From Paraperlucidibaca baekdonensis (GTDB lineage: Bacteria; Pseudomonadota; Gammaproteobacteria; Pseudomonadales; Moraxellaceae), in the NCBI RefSeq assembly GCF_003387535.1, contig NZ_QUNR01000002.1:358514-422513 (forward strand): 64,000 nt of DNA. The letters run 5' to 3'. The notes below the pieces were generated by a model, which saw nothing but the letters and a program-made list of their open reading frames with translations, was not told the origin of the DNA and made no database searches. Below, in pieces: positions 31,247 to 41,017 of the stretch (the stretch's first letter is position 1; every line of letters begins with the position of its first letter). The translations under genes and the position numbers were made by a program.

Positions 31247-31434
31247 CGGGCTCGCATCGCATCATTTTGCAGAGTGCTAGCATACCCGATTGGCACGCCG
31301 GCGTGATCGATTGTGCAAATAGCTCGCGGGCTGGCTTTACAAGTGGCGGGCGCTATCGCTAAATCATCGGCTAGCAGCCAGACTCAGGAGCGCGCATGAG
31401 CGCGATTTAACCTGCACGAGGCATTGAGGAAGTT

Positions 31435-32919
31435 ATGGAAACTGTGTGGATGAGCGCGCTGGCATCGGCGTTGTTGGTGAGTGTGCTGTGGTGGTTGCTA
31501 GGCCGTGGCCATCGGAGCGAATGGGCGGTGCAAAAAGCCTATGCGGCGCAGCGCGAGCAGGAATTACAGGCACGGCTTGAGGCCAGTGATGCGGCGCATG
31601 CGGCGTTACTGGCGGCTGAAACAGCCCAACACACACAACTGATGACGCTGCGCGAACAAGTCGCCACGCTCACGCAAACGCTGAGCTCTGAGCGCCAGGC
31701 GCAGGCGCAGCAACTGAGTGTTGAGCGCGAAAGCAAGGCGCAGCAGCTCGCTAACGAGCGCGAGGCGCGAGCTGCAGAAGTGGCCGCCGAGCGCCGCCAA
31801 AGCCAAGAGCGTTTGAATGCTGAGCGTCAAGCCAGTCAGGAAAAATTAGCGCTGCTGGAAGAAGCTAAAGTGTCATTACGACAGCAGTTTGAGTTGTTGG
31901 CGCAGCAAATCTTGGAAGAGAAATCCAAGCGCTTTAGTGAGCAAAACCAGCAGACTTTGGGGCAACTATTAGAGCCGCTGAAAACGCGCATCAGTGAGTT
32001 TCAAGCGCGCGTTGATGCCGTGCATGGCGAAGACATTAAGCAGCGCTCCGAGCTCACGGAGAAAGTCGGCAGCCTCATGCAACTCAATCAAGAGCTCAGC
32101 CAGCGCGCCAATGAGCTGACTAATGCGCTGACTAGCCAAAACAAAGCTCAAGGCAATTGGGGCGAGATGGTGCTTGAGCAAGTGCTGCAAAGTTCGGGCC
32201 TGAGCAAGGGCCAGCAGTACGAGGTGCAGATCAGTCACACCCGCGAGGATGGCACCCGTGCGCAGCCCGATGTCATCATTAACTTGCCTGATAACAAGCA
32301 CTTAATCATCGATGCGAAAATGTCGTTAAACGCTTATATGGACTACGCCAACGCCAGCGATGACGCCACGCGTGCGGCGGCCTTGAAGCGTCATTTGGAC
32401 TCGATTCGGTCGCACATTAAGGGGCTTTCTGAGCGCAATTATCAGGATATTTTCCCCAATAGTTCGCCGGATTTTGTGCTGATGTTTGTCCCCGTGGAGC
32501 CGGCATTTTTACTCGCCACCACCAGTGATGCGCAGCTCTGGCAAGATGCATGGGCGCGCAATATCTTGCTGGTCAGCCCAAATACCTTGCTGTTTGTTAT
32601 GCGCATGGTCGCGCATGTGTGGCAGCAGGAAAACCAGACGCGCAATGCCCAAGAAATTGCCAATCGTGGCCGTGAGCTGTATGACAAATTCGTCGGCTTT
32701 AGCGAGAATTTGGCAAAAGTCGGTGAGCGCATCACGCAAGCACAAACGGCTTACGACTCGGCGTTTAAGCAGCTGAAAAGCGGCAGTGGCAATCTCGTTG
32801 GCCAGGCTGAGAAGCTCCGTAAGCTCGGCATCACTACGCCGAAAAAACGCCTCAGCCAAGCGCTTCTCGATGACGCCGATATTGACGATGCCGATCGCGA
32901 CAGTGAGCCACTGACATGA
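31435..32919 (+). CDS. rmuC: RmuC DNA recombination protein
   Basis: 494 residues. One N-terminal hydrophobic segment (SALASALLVSVLWWLLG) is followed by a long coiled coil rich in Glu/Gln/Arg/Ala (about 30-170) with heptad-like repeats. The RmuC domain then follows (GNWGEMVLEQVL, RAQPDVIINLPDNKHLIIDAKMSL, FVPVEPAFLLA). The DAKMSL segment looks like a PD-(D/E)XK nuclease core. RmuC limits inversions at short inverted repeats in E. coli. The stop overlaps the next gene as ATGA. Confidence 0.92.
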   Translation: METVWMSALASALLVSVLWWLLGRGHRSEWAVQKAYAAQREQELQARLEASDAAHAALLAAETAQHTQLMTLREQVATLTQTLSSERQAQAQQLSVERESKAQQLANEREARAAEVAAERRQSQERLNAERQASQEKLALLEEAKVSLRQQFELLAQQILEEKSKRFSEQNQQTLGQLLEPLKTRISEFQARVDAVHGEDIKQRSELTEKVGSLMQLNQELSQRANELTNALTSQNKAQGNWGEMVLEQVLQSSGLSKGQQYEVQISHTREDGTRAQPDVIINLPDNKHLIIDAKMSLNAYMDYANASDDATRAAALKRHLDSIRSHIKGLSERNYQDIFPNSSPDFVLMFVPVEPAFLLATTSDAQLWQDAWARNILLVSPNTLLFVMRMVAHVWQQENQTRNAQEIANRGRELYDKFVGFSENLAKVGERITQAQTAYDSAFKQLKSGSGNLVGQAEKLRKLGITTPKKRLSQALLDDADIDDADRDSEPLT

Positions 32920-34121
32920 CCGCCTTAGCGCGCACGCCGCTGCTGGTGTTTATGCTCGGCAGTCTCACGGCTTTCGCGCCAATGTCCATCGACATGTACC
33001 TACCAGCGCTGCCCGAATTGCAGCGCGCACTGCTCACTGATCCGGCGCATTTGCAGCTCACGCTGGCGTCATTTTTCGCCGCCTTTGCCATTGGCCAGTT
33101 GTTTTATGGCCCGCTGGCTGATCGCTTTGGCCGTAAGCCACCGCTGTATTTTGGCATCGGGCTGTTTGCCATCACCTCGTTGGCCTGTATGTGGGTGAGT
33201 ACGGTGGAAACGCTGATTGCGCTGCGTTTTGTGCAGGCACTCGGCGCTTGCGCGGGGGTGGTGATTGCCCGCGCGGTAGTGCGTGATAGTTTCGATGGTG
33301 CTGAGGCCTCACGCATGTATGCCGCCATGATGTTGGTTATGGGCGTGGCGCCGATGGTCGCGCCCATGCTCGGTGGCCAGCTTTTGGTCTGGTTCGGCTG
33401 GCATAGCATCTTTGGCATGCTTGCGCTGTACGGCAGCTTGGTGCTCTGGCTGCTGCATAACAAACTGCCCGAAACGCTGGCTGTGGCCGATCGCCAACCG
33501 CTGCGTTTAGGCCACAGCTTGAAGGCCTATGGGTCATTGCTGAAGTCGCATCAATTCCGCGGTTTTGCGCTCACCAGCAGCGTTAGCATGGCCGGTTTGT
33601 ATGCGTTTATTGCCGCCTCGCCATTTGTATTTATGGTTTATTTTGGCCTCGATGCGCAGCAGTATGGCTTCCTCTTCGGCGCCAATGCGTTCTGTCTTAT
33701 CATGGCTACACAGGTCAATAGCCGCATCCTCGATCGCTGGACGCCGCGCACGGTGTTGCAGCGCAGTCTCATCCTGCAAATGATCGCGGGCAGTTGTTTT
33801 GGCCTGCTGGCGATGACTGGCTGGGGCGGCTTTTGGGCGCTGATTGCGCCATTAGTCATTTACACCGCGTGCTTGGGTTTTGTGCTGCCCAATGCCACCA
33901 TTTTGGCCTTGCAGCCGTTTAAGCAGCAGGCCGGCACCGCCTCAGCGCTGTACGGCACCATCGGTAGTGTCTCGGGGGCGATCGCCGCGAGTGTGGTGAG
34001 TGCGCTGCAGGGGCAAAATGCCGCCGTTCTCGGCGGCGTTATTGCGGTGTGTGGTATTGCCGCGTGTTTGCGCAGCCGGTTTTTACCGGACGGCCTCGAG
34101 CAGGCGACCCCGGTCGCCTAG
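32916..34121 (+). CDS. Bcr/CflA family MFS drug efflux transporter
   Basis: 401 residues, twelve predicted TM segments. The N-terminus FMLGSLTAFAPMSIDMYLPALPEL and the loop YGPLADRFGRKPPLYFG (MFS motif A) are typical of the DHA1 Bcr/CflA group, which exports bicyclomycin, sulfonamides or Cys/dipeptides. It overlaps rmuC by 4 bp and converges on the patatin gene with a 39-bp tail overlap. Confidence 0.88.
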   Translation: MTALARTPLLVFMLGSLTAFAPMSIDMYLPALPELQRALLTDPAHLQLTLASFFAAFAIGQLFYGPLADRFGRKPPLYFGIGLFAITSLACMWVSTVETLIALRFVQALGACAGVVIARAVVRDSFDGAEASRMYAAMMLVMGVAPMVAPMLGGQLLVWFGWHSIFGMLALYGSLVLWLLHNKLPETLAVADRQPLRLGHSLKAYGSLLKSHQFRGFALTSSVSMAGLYAFIAASPFVFMVYFGLDAQQYGFLFGANAFCLIMATQVNSRILDRWTPRTVLQRSLILQMIAGSCFGLLAMTGWGGFWALIAPLVIYTACLGFVLPNATILALQPFKQQAGTASALYGTIGSVSGAIAASVVSALQGQNAAVLGGVIAVCGIAACLRSRFLPDGLEQATPVA

Positions 34122-35153
34122 TTCAGCAAAGCTTTCGGCGATGGCGCGGCTGGCCTCAATGGCGGCGCGCCAGGCCTTTAGGCGCTCGGCATCGCGGCCA
34201 TGATAGGTCTTAAAATCTTCACGACTGGGAATAACCCCACCCGGCAGCGAGGCCACCAGCTCGGGCGACGGCGAGAGCAGCAGCAAGCGCTCGGCTTGCG
34301 TTGGCGTGCGTTTGGGTAAGCGTTTATCGAACCAGCCCGGCACCAAGCGCGATTCATAATGCGGGACGAATAAAATCGGTGAGGCTTCTGGGCGCGCTGG
34401 CTTTAAGGGCATATCCATGTGGTAGTCCACGATGCCGCCATCGATGTGCGCGCCCGGCGGTGCACCGGTGATGTCGCGCACCGCATGCATCAGCCACGGA
34501 ATGGTGCCGCTGGCGAGTGTGGCCTCAGTCAAATTCTCTCGACTCAGCGCAATTTGATGCGTGGTGAAGGCATCGCTATCGAGCAGCGGCGAGGGCGCAG
34601 GGCCGCTATGAAATACGCAGCGCTCCATGTGTCGCGCCAAGCGCTCGCGGCCACGATAATTTGCCAGATACGCCTGTCCTAGGCCCAAAAGCTGCAACCA
34701 GGGCCGCCGGTGTGCACTCAAGCCTTTGCAGCGCGCCGTGATCAAGTGCAAGTGCAGCTTGGGGTGATCGATGAGCGTGCTCAGCTCATCGAAGCGCACT
34801 AACTCATTGACGATGTTGCGCACCTGCTCGGTGACTTCAGCGGCGCTGGGTTTGCTGGCGTAATGCTGGGCGCTATAGGCCGCTACAAGGCGATCGAGCG
34901 CCGCGGCTGGGTCTTGATGCGCGGCGGCGACCAAGCGAAAAGCACCGATCGATGAACCAAAGGCCGGCAACGGCGTCTGGCGTTGCGCCAGCCATGGGCC
35001 GAACACATAGTCATCGAGGTGTTTGAGAATGAGAAACTTCGGCCCACCCGCAGGCAGGCCGAGCGCGGCGACGCTATTGGCATCGAAGCCATGAGCCTCG
35101 ATGTGCGCGCGCGCCAGCGTTCCGGCGCGCAGAATAAAGGGCAGCGATTTCAT
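34083..35153 (-). CDS. Patatin-like phospholipase family protein
   Basis: 356 residues, soluble, no signal peptide. The nucleophile elbow FGSSIGAFR (GxSxG type) and the DGGIVDYHMD segment (catalytic Asp, DGG/A motif) support a Ser-Asp lipid acyl hydrolase. The usual N-terminal oxyanion GGG(x)R/K loop is reduced to LPAGGPKF. Its substrate is unknown. The 3' end overlaps the transporter gene on the other strand. Confidence 0.75.
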   Translation of the reverse strand: MKSLPFILRAGTLARAHIEAHGFDANSVAALGLPAGGPKFLILKHLDDYVFGPWLAQRQTPLPAFGSSIGAFRLVAAAHQDPAAALDRLVAAYSAQHYASKPSAAEVTEQVRNIVNELVRFDELSTLIDHPKLHLHLITARCKGLSAHRRPWLQLLGLGQAYLANYRGRERLARHMERCVFHSGPAPSPLLDSDAFTTHQIALSRENLTEATLASGTIPWLMHAVRDITGAPPGAHIDGGIVDYHMDMPLKPARPEASPILFVPHYESRLVPGWFDKRLPKRTPTQAERLLLLSPSPELVASLPGGVIPSREDFKTYHGRDAERLKAWRAAIEASRAIAESFAELGDRGRLLEAVR

Positions 35154-35190
35154 CGTGCTGCCGATAAGCGCGCCGCGAGGACTGGCACGC

Positions 35191-35691
35191 TTATGCCAAC
35201 ACCGCTAAGGCCGCTGCGTAGTTGGGTTCATCACCAATTTCAGCAACCAATTCGCTATGCAACACGGCATTATTTTCGTCGAGCACCACAACCGCGCGCG
35301 CCGCCAGACCTTTCAAGGGGCCATCGGCAATTAGCACGCCGTAGTCGGCGAGAAACTCAGCGCCACGCAGGGTCGACAAATTCACCACGGCATCGAGACC
35401 TTCAGCGCCGCAAAAGCGCGCTTGGGCAAAGGGCAGGTCGGCAGAAATACACAGCACCACCGTGTTGCTGAGTGCCGCGACCTTGGCGTTGAACTGACGC
35501 ACTGAGATGGCGCAGGTGGGTGTATCTACGCTGGGGAAAATGTTGAGGACTTTGCGTTGGCCGGCAAAGTTCGCCAGCGTGACATCTGACAGGTCGCCTT
35601 TGACCAGTGAGAAAGCGGGTGCCGTTTGGCCGACGCTGGGTAAGTTGCCGCTGACCGCGACGGGGTTGCCATGCAGAGTGACCATTGCCAT
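35191..35691 (-). CDS. tpx: Thiol peroxidase (atypical 2-Cys peroxiredoxin)
   Basis: 166 residues. Peroxidatic Cys60 in [12 protein letters not shown] and resolving Cys94 in ARFCGAEGL match the Tpx pattern. It reduces peroxides using thioredoxin. ATG 35691 is supported by an AGGA site on the minus strand about 8 bp upstream. A palindrome (35706-35723) lies just upstream. Confidence 0.95.
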   Translation of the reverse strand: MAMVTLHGNPVAVSGNLPSVGQTAPAFSLVKGDLSDVTLANFAGQRKVLNIFPSVDTPTCAISVRQFNAKVAALSNTVVLCISADLPFAQARFCGAEGLDAVVNLSTLRGAEFLADYGVLIADGPLKGLAARAVVVLDENNAVLHSELVAEIGDEPNYAAALAVLA

Positions 35692-35705
35692 ATCGAGTTC
35701 CTATA

Positions 35706-35723
35706 GTGAATATTTTGATTCAC
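35706..35723. promoter_or_regulatory. Perfect palindrome upstream of tpx
   Basis: GTGAAT (35706-35711) and ATTCAC (35718-35723) are perfect 6-bp inverted arms with a 6-bp centre, 14 bp upstream of the tpx start codon. A possible operator or 5' UTR hairpin. Confidence 0.35.
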
Positions 35724-35848
35724 GAGTAAAACAGATGGCGCTGCGTTTGGGCAGTGGTCATTGCCGAGATTTAGGTTTTGTAGAGTGCCTCCGTGGCCTA
35801 CTTTTTCTAAGAATGCGATTGTGATTTATTGATCTGGATTAGCAAGCC

Positions 35849-36100
35849 ATGACATTTTCTGCAGAAGATACATCGCGCATTATTGAGATGGCGTGGGAAG
35901 ACCGCACGCCATTTGAGGCGATAGAGCAGCAATTTGGTTTGAGCGAGCCTGAGGTCATTAGCTTCATGCGCCGGTCTCTCAAGCCCAGCAGTTTTAGGCT
36001 ATGGCGCAAGCGCGTCTCAGGTCGTGCCACTAAGCACCTGCAACGCCGCGATCCGGCCGTATCTCGCGGCTATAGCGCTACGCAATATAAGCATCGCTAG
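35849..36100 (+). CDS. TIGR03643 family small protein
   Basis: 83 residues. IIEMAWEDRTPFEAIEQQFGLSE then VISFMRRSLKPSSFRLWRKRVSGR is the TIGR03643 signature, a small helix-turn-helix-like basic protein of unknown function found widely in marine and aquatic bacteria. No TM segment. It is divergent from tpx and followed by a bidirectional terminator. Confidence 0.88.
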   Translation: MTFSAEDTSRIIEMAWEDRTPFEAIEQQFGLSEPEVISFMRRSLKPSSFRLWRKRVSGRATKHLQRRDPAVSRGYSATQYKHR

Positions 36101-36112
36101 ATGATGAACGTG

Positions 36113-36147
36113 GGCAAAAAAAAGCGCCATTTAGGCGCTTTTTTTAT
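36113..36147. terminator. Bidirectional terminator between TIGR03643 gene and tRNA-Ser
   Basis: AGCGCC and GGCGCT pair across ATTTA, with an A-run before (36116-36123) and a T-run after (36140-36146), so it can end both the plus-strand gene and the minus-strand tRNA-Ser. Confidence 0.85.
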
Positions 36148-36167
36148 GGTCTTTAGCAGACCGAAAT

Positions 36168-36255
36168 TGGCGGAAGCGGTGAGATTCGAACTCACGAACC
36201 CTTTCGGGTCGCCGGTTTTCAAGACCGGTGCATTCAACCACTCTGCCACGCTTCC
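36168..36255 (-). tRNA. tRNA-Ser (UGA)
   Basis: An 88-nt class II cloverleaf on the minus strand with encoded CCA. Acceptor stem GGAAGCG/CGCTTCC, anticodon stem CCGGT/ACCGG with loop CTTGAAA (anticodon TGA), and a long variable arm typical of tRNA-Ser. Confidence 0.97.
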
Positions 36256-36302
36256 AGTGTGGTATCTAACGGCAGCGATGATACGCATTTGCTGCGGTAG
36301 CC

Positions 36303-37742
36303 TCAAGCCTCAGGGTCTTGATATTTTCGGTATTTTGCAAAACGCCGGCGCGCAATGCGCAGCAAATTGATGCTAACAAGTGCAGCCAGCAATCCCACGG
36401 GCCATGCGATGGCCTCGGGCTGCCATAGGGCAATGCCCATCACCACCAGACCAAGACCGCCGAGGCCGGCCAATAAGCTGGCATCGGTGGGGCCCAAGCG
36501 CCGTGATTCGCGCACGGCCAGCGCCATCGCGCGTGATACCCGCAGCGTGGTGGCTGAGCCTTGATGGTGGCGCAATGAGCGCTTGGTGGGCCGGCGCGGA
36601 GCGACCAACCTGACGCGCTCGGCATCGCTGAGCACGATCTCGGTGGCGTTGTCTAAATCATCTAAAAACTGACCTTCCATGACTGCGGCAAAGTCTTCAT
36701 TTTCGATGGCCAAGTCGAGCTCATAATTACCCAGCCACGAGGCCGGGTTTAAGTTGCTCGAGCCAATGCGCGACCAGCAGCCGTCGACGACCGCCGTTTT
36801 TGCATGCAGCATGGCGCCATTCCACTCAAAGACACGCACGCCGGCGAGCAGCAATGGGCGATAGCTCGAGCGTGCCAGCAAACCAATCAGCGGCAGATCC
36901 GAGCTGCCGGGTACCAGCAAGCGCACATCCACGCCTTGTTGCGCGGCTTGGCGCAGACTATCTAAATAGGCGGGTGTGCCCACTGGGTAGGCGTCGGTGA
37001 GCCAGACCCGCGTTTGCGCGAGGTTGATGACCAGCTGATCGAGGCGAAATAGCGGGCTGCTTTGCGGGCGGCCCACGATCAGTCGCACGTGGGCGTTATC
37101 GACGGTCAGTGGTAGCGGGCTGGCGGGGCAGTGGGGTAATAGCTGCGGCTGCCACGCGGCGCCCGCCAGTGCCCAGGTGTGCGCGAAAGCGGCCTCCATA
37201 TCGGCGACTACGCTGCCGGCCACACGCACGCCGGTATCGCGCCAGGGATCATGCCCGGCACTGGGCAATCCCCGCCATTGTGCACTTTGACACCAGCCGG
37301 TGATGATCGCCTCGCAGCCATCAACACTGACAAGTTTGCGATGGTTGCGGATCATCCAAGCTAAAGGCTCGCCGAGGCCGGGTGTGTTGAAGCGTCGGAA
37401 TTCGCCGCCCGAGACGCTGAGCTGGCGCACCCAGCGCCGACTGATTTGATTCAGGCTGCCGAGCCAGTCGGCTAGTACCAGCACTTGCACGCCTTCAGTG
37501 GCGCGCTGACAAAGCGCAGCGAGCAGACAGCGACCCCAATCGTCGTCGCAGAGGCGGTAATTTTCAATGATGATGTGGCGCTGCGCACGCGCAATCAGCG
37601 CCAAGGTTGCGGCCTCGTGGTCATCGCTATCGCGCAGCAGTTGTAGACGATGACCGCCTTGCAAGGCGCTACCCGTGGTGCGCTGAAAGAGCGCGGCGAG
37701 GCGCGGGTCAGTGAGTGCCGGAGCAGAGCGGGACTCACGCAT
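36303..37742 (-). CDS. Phospholipase D / cardiolipin synthase-like protein with C-terminal membrane hairpin
   Basis: 479 residues. Two HKD motifs are present: NHRKLVSVDG and LHAKTAVVDGCW. They define the PLD superfamily, including cardiolipin synthase ClsB/ClsC. Two hydrophobic segments at the C-terminus (LLAGLGGLGLVVMGIAL and IAWPVGLLAALVSINLL) probably anchor it, whereas ClsA carries its TM segments at the N-terminus. It may transfer phosphatidyl groups; the exact reaction is not shown by the sequence. It lies 12 bp after prc on the same strand. Confidence 0.82.
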   Translation of the reverse strand: MRESRSAPALTDPRLAALFQRTTGSALQGGHRLQLLRDSDDHEAATLALIARAQRHIIIENYRLCDDDWGRCLLAALCQRATEGVQVLVLADWLGSLNQISRRWVRQLSVSGGEFRRFNTPGLGEPLAWMIRNHRKLVSVDGCEAIITGWCQSAQWRGLPSAGHDPWRDTGVRVAGSVVADMEAAFAHTWALAGAAWQPQLLPHCPASPLPLTVDNAHVRLIVGRPQSSPLFRLDQLVINLAQTRVWLTDAYPVGTPAYLDSLRQAAQQGVDVRLLVPGSSDLPLIGLLARSSYRPLLLAGVRVFEWNGAMLHAKTAVVDGCWSRIGSSNLNPASWLGNYELDLAIENEDFAAVMEGQFLDDLDNATEIVLSDAERVRLVAPRRPTKRSLRHHQGSATTLRVSRAMALAVRESRRLGPTDASLLAGLGGLGLVVMGIALWQPEAIAWPVGLLAALVSINLLRIARRRFAKYRKYQDPEA

Positions 37743-37754
37743 GCGCCGGCTCGA

Positions 37755-39923
37755 TTAGCGCTTCACAAAGGGCGAGTCGGCGTTGCGCTTTAAATAACTG
37801 GGTAAGCTCGCGGCGGACTCGGTGATTTGTTCGCTATCAAGCAAAATCTCCGCCGCTTCACGCAATAGCGCTTGCTCTTCAGGACGCTCAAAATTTGGAT
37901 CATTATCGGGGTTTTGTGCTTCAAGCTGTTTTTCAGCCTCTTCCCACGTCTTTAGTGGCGCTTGCTTTTTCGCCACGCGGCGACGGTTTTCGATACTCAA
38001 GCGGCGCTCATCCAGCGCCTGCTTTTCGCTCAAACGCACTTTCTCATTTAATGAGCTGGTGTTTTGTGCCTTCAAGTCAGCAAGCAGCTTGATTTGGTCA
38101 TTGAGAAAGCGAATATCGGGGTCTTTGTTCTGACGCGTTTTCGATGTTTGCGCCAACACGCTGAGCTTGTCTTTCCATTCGTTGAGCTGCTGAAAGCGTG
38201 ATGGGCGAATGGTATCCCAGGGCATGGCATGCGGCAGTGCCGATTCGCCAATGTCTTTCGGATCAAACACTTCAGGTAAAAATAGGTCTGGCTCAACGCC
38301 CTTGTTTTGCGTGCTGGCGCCCGAGATACGATAAAATTTCGCTTCAGTGATTTTCAATTGGCCATGTCCCAAATCACGAATCGATTGCACGCTGCCTTTA
38401 CCAAAACTGGTGCTGCCAACCACTAAGCCGCGACCATAATCTTGAATAGCGCCCGCAAAAATCTCCGCCGCCGAGGCCGAGAGGCGATTGATCATCACGA
38501 CTAAGGGGCCTTTGTAGCCCACGTCTGGGTTGCCATCGCCAAGCGTCTCGATGCGGCCACGCGCATCGCGCACCTGCACCGTTGGGCCGGTTGAAATAAA
38601 CTCGCCGATCAAGTCATTGACTTCAGACAGTGAGCCGCCGCCGTTATTGCGCAGATCTAAAATCAGCCCCTGCACATTGGCCTTTTTGAGCTCATCGATT
38701 AGTTTGCGCACATCACGCGTGGTGCTGCGATAGTTGGGGTCACCATTTTGCTGGCCTTGGAAATCGGCATAAAACGCCGGCAGCTTAATCACGCCAATGC
38801 GTTTGGTGTCGCCATTGCGGGTGAGCTCGATGACTTTTTTGCTAGCCGCCTGATCTTCGAGCGCCACGGTATTGCGCACGAGGCTGATGGTTTTGCGCGC
38901 GCCGCCATCGCTCGGAATAATTTGCAGACGCACGGTGGTGCCTTTCGGTCCACGAATAAGCTCAACGACTTCATCGATGCGCCAGCCAATGACATCGACC
39001 AGCTCTTTTTCACCTTCGCCAACCGCCACGATTTTGTCATTTGGTTTCAGTTGACGCGACTTGTCGGCAGGGCCGGCCGGTACTAAACGCACAACCTTGG
39101 TGTATTCGTCATCGGTTTGCAGCACCGCGCCAATGCCTTCGAGCTGCAAACTCATATTGATGTTGAAGTTTTCAGAGCTGCGCGGCGAAAAATAGCTGGT
39201 GTGCGGATCGTAAGTCTCTGTCAGCGCGTTCATAAAAATTGAGAACGCATCTTCATCACGGTTTTGGCTCAATGCCTTGAGCTGCGAGCGGTAGCGCCGG
39301 GTGAGTGTGGCAATGATGTCGTCGTCGCTTTTGCCGTCGAGCTTGAGCGCGAGCGCGGCCGAACGTAGGCGGTTTAGCCACAGCGTATCCATCTCGGCTG
39401 CTGTAGCGACCCACGGCGCATCTTTACGGTCGTTTAATAAGCGTTCATTGCCGGAGAAATTGAGTACGTCTTTGCGCTGTTTATCGAGCTTTGTGAGGAC
39501 AAATTGAAAGCGCTCATGGGCGCGCTTTTGGTAACGATTAAACATGGCAAAGGCGGGGTCCAAATCGCCGGCTTTCAGTTCGTCGTCAAGGCGTAAGCGC
39601 TGTGCTTTAAATTGCTCAATATCGCTGGCCAAGAAATACACATGTTGGCCATCGAGATCGCTCAAATAACGCGTCCAAATATCAGCTGAGAGCTCGTCAT
39701 TGAGCGGGGTTTTGTTGTAATGCAACACGCTTAGCTGGCGTGCCACCAAGCGCGACGCCTTGGCCTGCTCGGCGGTTGGCGTCAGATTTTTACGCACGGC
39801 CACAGCGGCCGTTTTTGGTGCGGCTTTTTCAGCCACCACGGTGTCAGCAGCCCAGGCGCTTGGCATGGCAAGACACAACACGAGCGCACTACAGGCACTC
39901 ATAAGATGACGAGTAGAGAACAT
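37755..39923 (-). CDS. prc: Carboxy-terminal (tail-specific) processing protease Prc
   Basis: About 722 residues with a signal peptide (MSACSALVLCLAMPSAWAADT). Order: N-terminal helical region, PDZ domain (GIGAVLQTDDEYTKVVRLVPAGPA), S41 protease domain with FGKGSVQSIRDL (catalytic Ser) and KITEAKFYRI (catalytic Lys), then a Lys/Glu-rich DUF3340-type tail. Prc trims or degrades periplasmic proteins, such as MepS with NlpI in E. coli. ATG 39923 gives a normal signal peptide; ATG 39953 is also in frame, and neither has a clear ribosome-binding site. Confidence 0.92.
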   Translation of the reverse strand: MFSTRHLMSACSALVLCLAMPSAWAADTVVAEKAAPKTAAVAVRKNLTPTAEQAKASRLVARQLSVLHYNKTPLNDELSADIWTRYLSDLDGQHVYFLASDIEQFKAQRLRLDDELKAGDLDPAFAMFNRYQKRAHERFQFVLTKLDKQRKDVLNFSGNERLLNDRKDAPWVATAAEMDTLWLNRLRSAALALKLDGKSDDDIIATLTRRYRSQLKALSQNRDEDAFSIFMNALTETYDPHTSYFSPRSSENFNINMSLQLEGIGAVLQTDDEYTKVVRLVPAGPADKSRQLKPNDKIVAVGEGEKELVDVIGWRIDEVVELIRGPKGTTVRLQIIPSDGGARKTISLVRNTVALEDQAASKKVIELTRNGDTKRIGVIKLPAFYADFQGQQNGDPNYRSTTRDVRKLIDELKKANVQGLILDLRNNGGGSLSEVNDLIGEFISTGPTVQVRDARGRIETLGDGNPDVGYKGPLVVMINRLSASAAEIFAGAIQDYGRGLVVGSTSFGKGSVQSIRDLGHGQLKITEAKFYRISGASTQNKGVEPDLFLPEVFDPKDIGESALPHAMPWDTIRPSRFQQLNEWKDKLSVLAQTSKTRQNKDPDIRFLNDQIKLLADLKAQNTSSLNEKVRLSEKQALDERRLSIENRRRVAKKQAPLKTWEEAEKQLEAQNPDNDPNFERPEEQALLREAAEILLDSEQITESAASLPSYLKRNADSPFVKR

Positions 39924-40132
39924 AGCGAAGCGAGAGTCTGGCAGCGTAAACATAAGCTTTTGGCACTGTGTGGTGTGTGGGCCGATCGGTCGGCGTGATT
40001 AGCGCTGATAGTAGCACCGCTAATGATTTTCTTCAGCGCCTCATCAAGTCATGGCTGATTTTCGAGTGCTGCGGTATGGTGAGCGGCTAACATGTTGAGG
40101 GTGCCTGCGGGCGCGAGCTTAGGAGAGAGGCA

Positions 40133-41017
40133 ATGGCAGAAATGTGCGGCCCACTGATGGTGGATGTGGGCGGTTTGGCGCTGAGCGCGGAGGATCGCGA
40201 GGTGTTGGCGCACCCCGCGGTGGGTAGCGTGATTTTATTCAGTCGCAATGTTGATACGCCGGCACAAGTTCGCGCGCTGACCGATGCTATGCGCGCCGTT
40301 AAGCCCGCGCTGCAAATTGCTGTAGACCAAGAGGGTGGTCGGGTGCAGCGCTTTCGCGAAGGTTTTACGCGCTTGCCTGCCATGCGCACGTTTGGCGATC
40401 AATACGATCTAAACCCGCACGTGGCGACCACCGCAGCATTTGACTGTGGCGCGCTGATGGCCCGCGAAGTGCGCGCGGTGGGCGTTGATTTTAGTTTTGC
40501 CCCGGTGCTCGATTTAGATGCGGGTATTAGCGGTGTCATTGGCGATCGTGCTTTCCACCGCCAGCCAGAGCCAGCGATTGCGCTGATTCGCGCGTTTATG
40601 CGCGGCATGAAATCGACCGGCATGATGACCATTGGCAAACACTTCCCTGGCCATGGTTCAGTGGCCGCCGATTCGCATGTGGCGCTGCCGGTCGACGACC
40701 GGTCATGGCGCGAAATTGAAGCCTACGACTTAAAGCCGTTTGCTGCGCTAGCCACCGAGCTCGATGGCATTATGCCTGCACATGTGGTGTATCCGCAGGT
40801 CGATGCATTACCGGCCGGCTTCTCGCCCTTCTGGCTAAAAACCGTATTGCGCGAGCAGCTCGGCTTTCGTGGCTTGGTATTTTCCGATGACCTGTGCATG
40901 GAAGGCGCGGTCGGCGTTGGCAGCATTAGCGAGCGCGTCGATGTAGCACTCGCCGCCGGTTGCGACGTGGCGCTGATCTGTAATCGCCGCGATGAAGTGC
41001 TGCGAGTGTTGAACTGA
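40133..41017 (+). CDS. nagZ: Beta-N-acetylhexosaminidase NagZ, C-terminally short
   Basis: 294 residues of a GH3 enzyme that removes GlcNAc from anhydro-muropeptides in cell-wall recycling. [19 protein letters not shown] (169-176, catalytic His) and [10 protein letters not shown] (nucleophile Asp near 252) are intact. Typical NagZ is about 330-340 residues; here it stops at [11 protein letters not shown], so about 40 C-terminal residues are missing. The stop codon overlaps the next gene as ATGA, and the sequence becomes visibly AT-rich immediately after. AGGAGAGAGG precedes ATG 40133. Activity may persist, since the active site is complete. Confidence 0.9.
   Translation: MAEMCGPLMVDVGGLALSAEDREVLAHPAVGSVILFSRNVDTPAQVRALTDAMRAVKPALQIAVDQEGGRVQRFREGFTRLPAMRTFGDQYDLNPHVATTAAFDCGALMAREVRAVGVDFSFAPVLDLDAGISGVIGDRAFHRQPEPAIALIRAFMRGMKSTGMMTIGKHFPGHGSVAADSHVALPVDDRSWREIEAYDLKPFAALATELDGIMPAHVVYPQVDALPAGFSPFWLKTVLREQLGFRGLVFSDDLCMEGAVGVGSISERVDVALAAGCDVALICNRRDEVLRVLN

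Noticed and set aside
36168-36255. tRNA-Ser as an island attachment site
   Set aside because: No integrase gene or duplicated tRNA 3' end was noticed near it, and the flanking genes look native.
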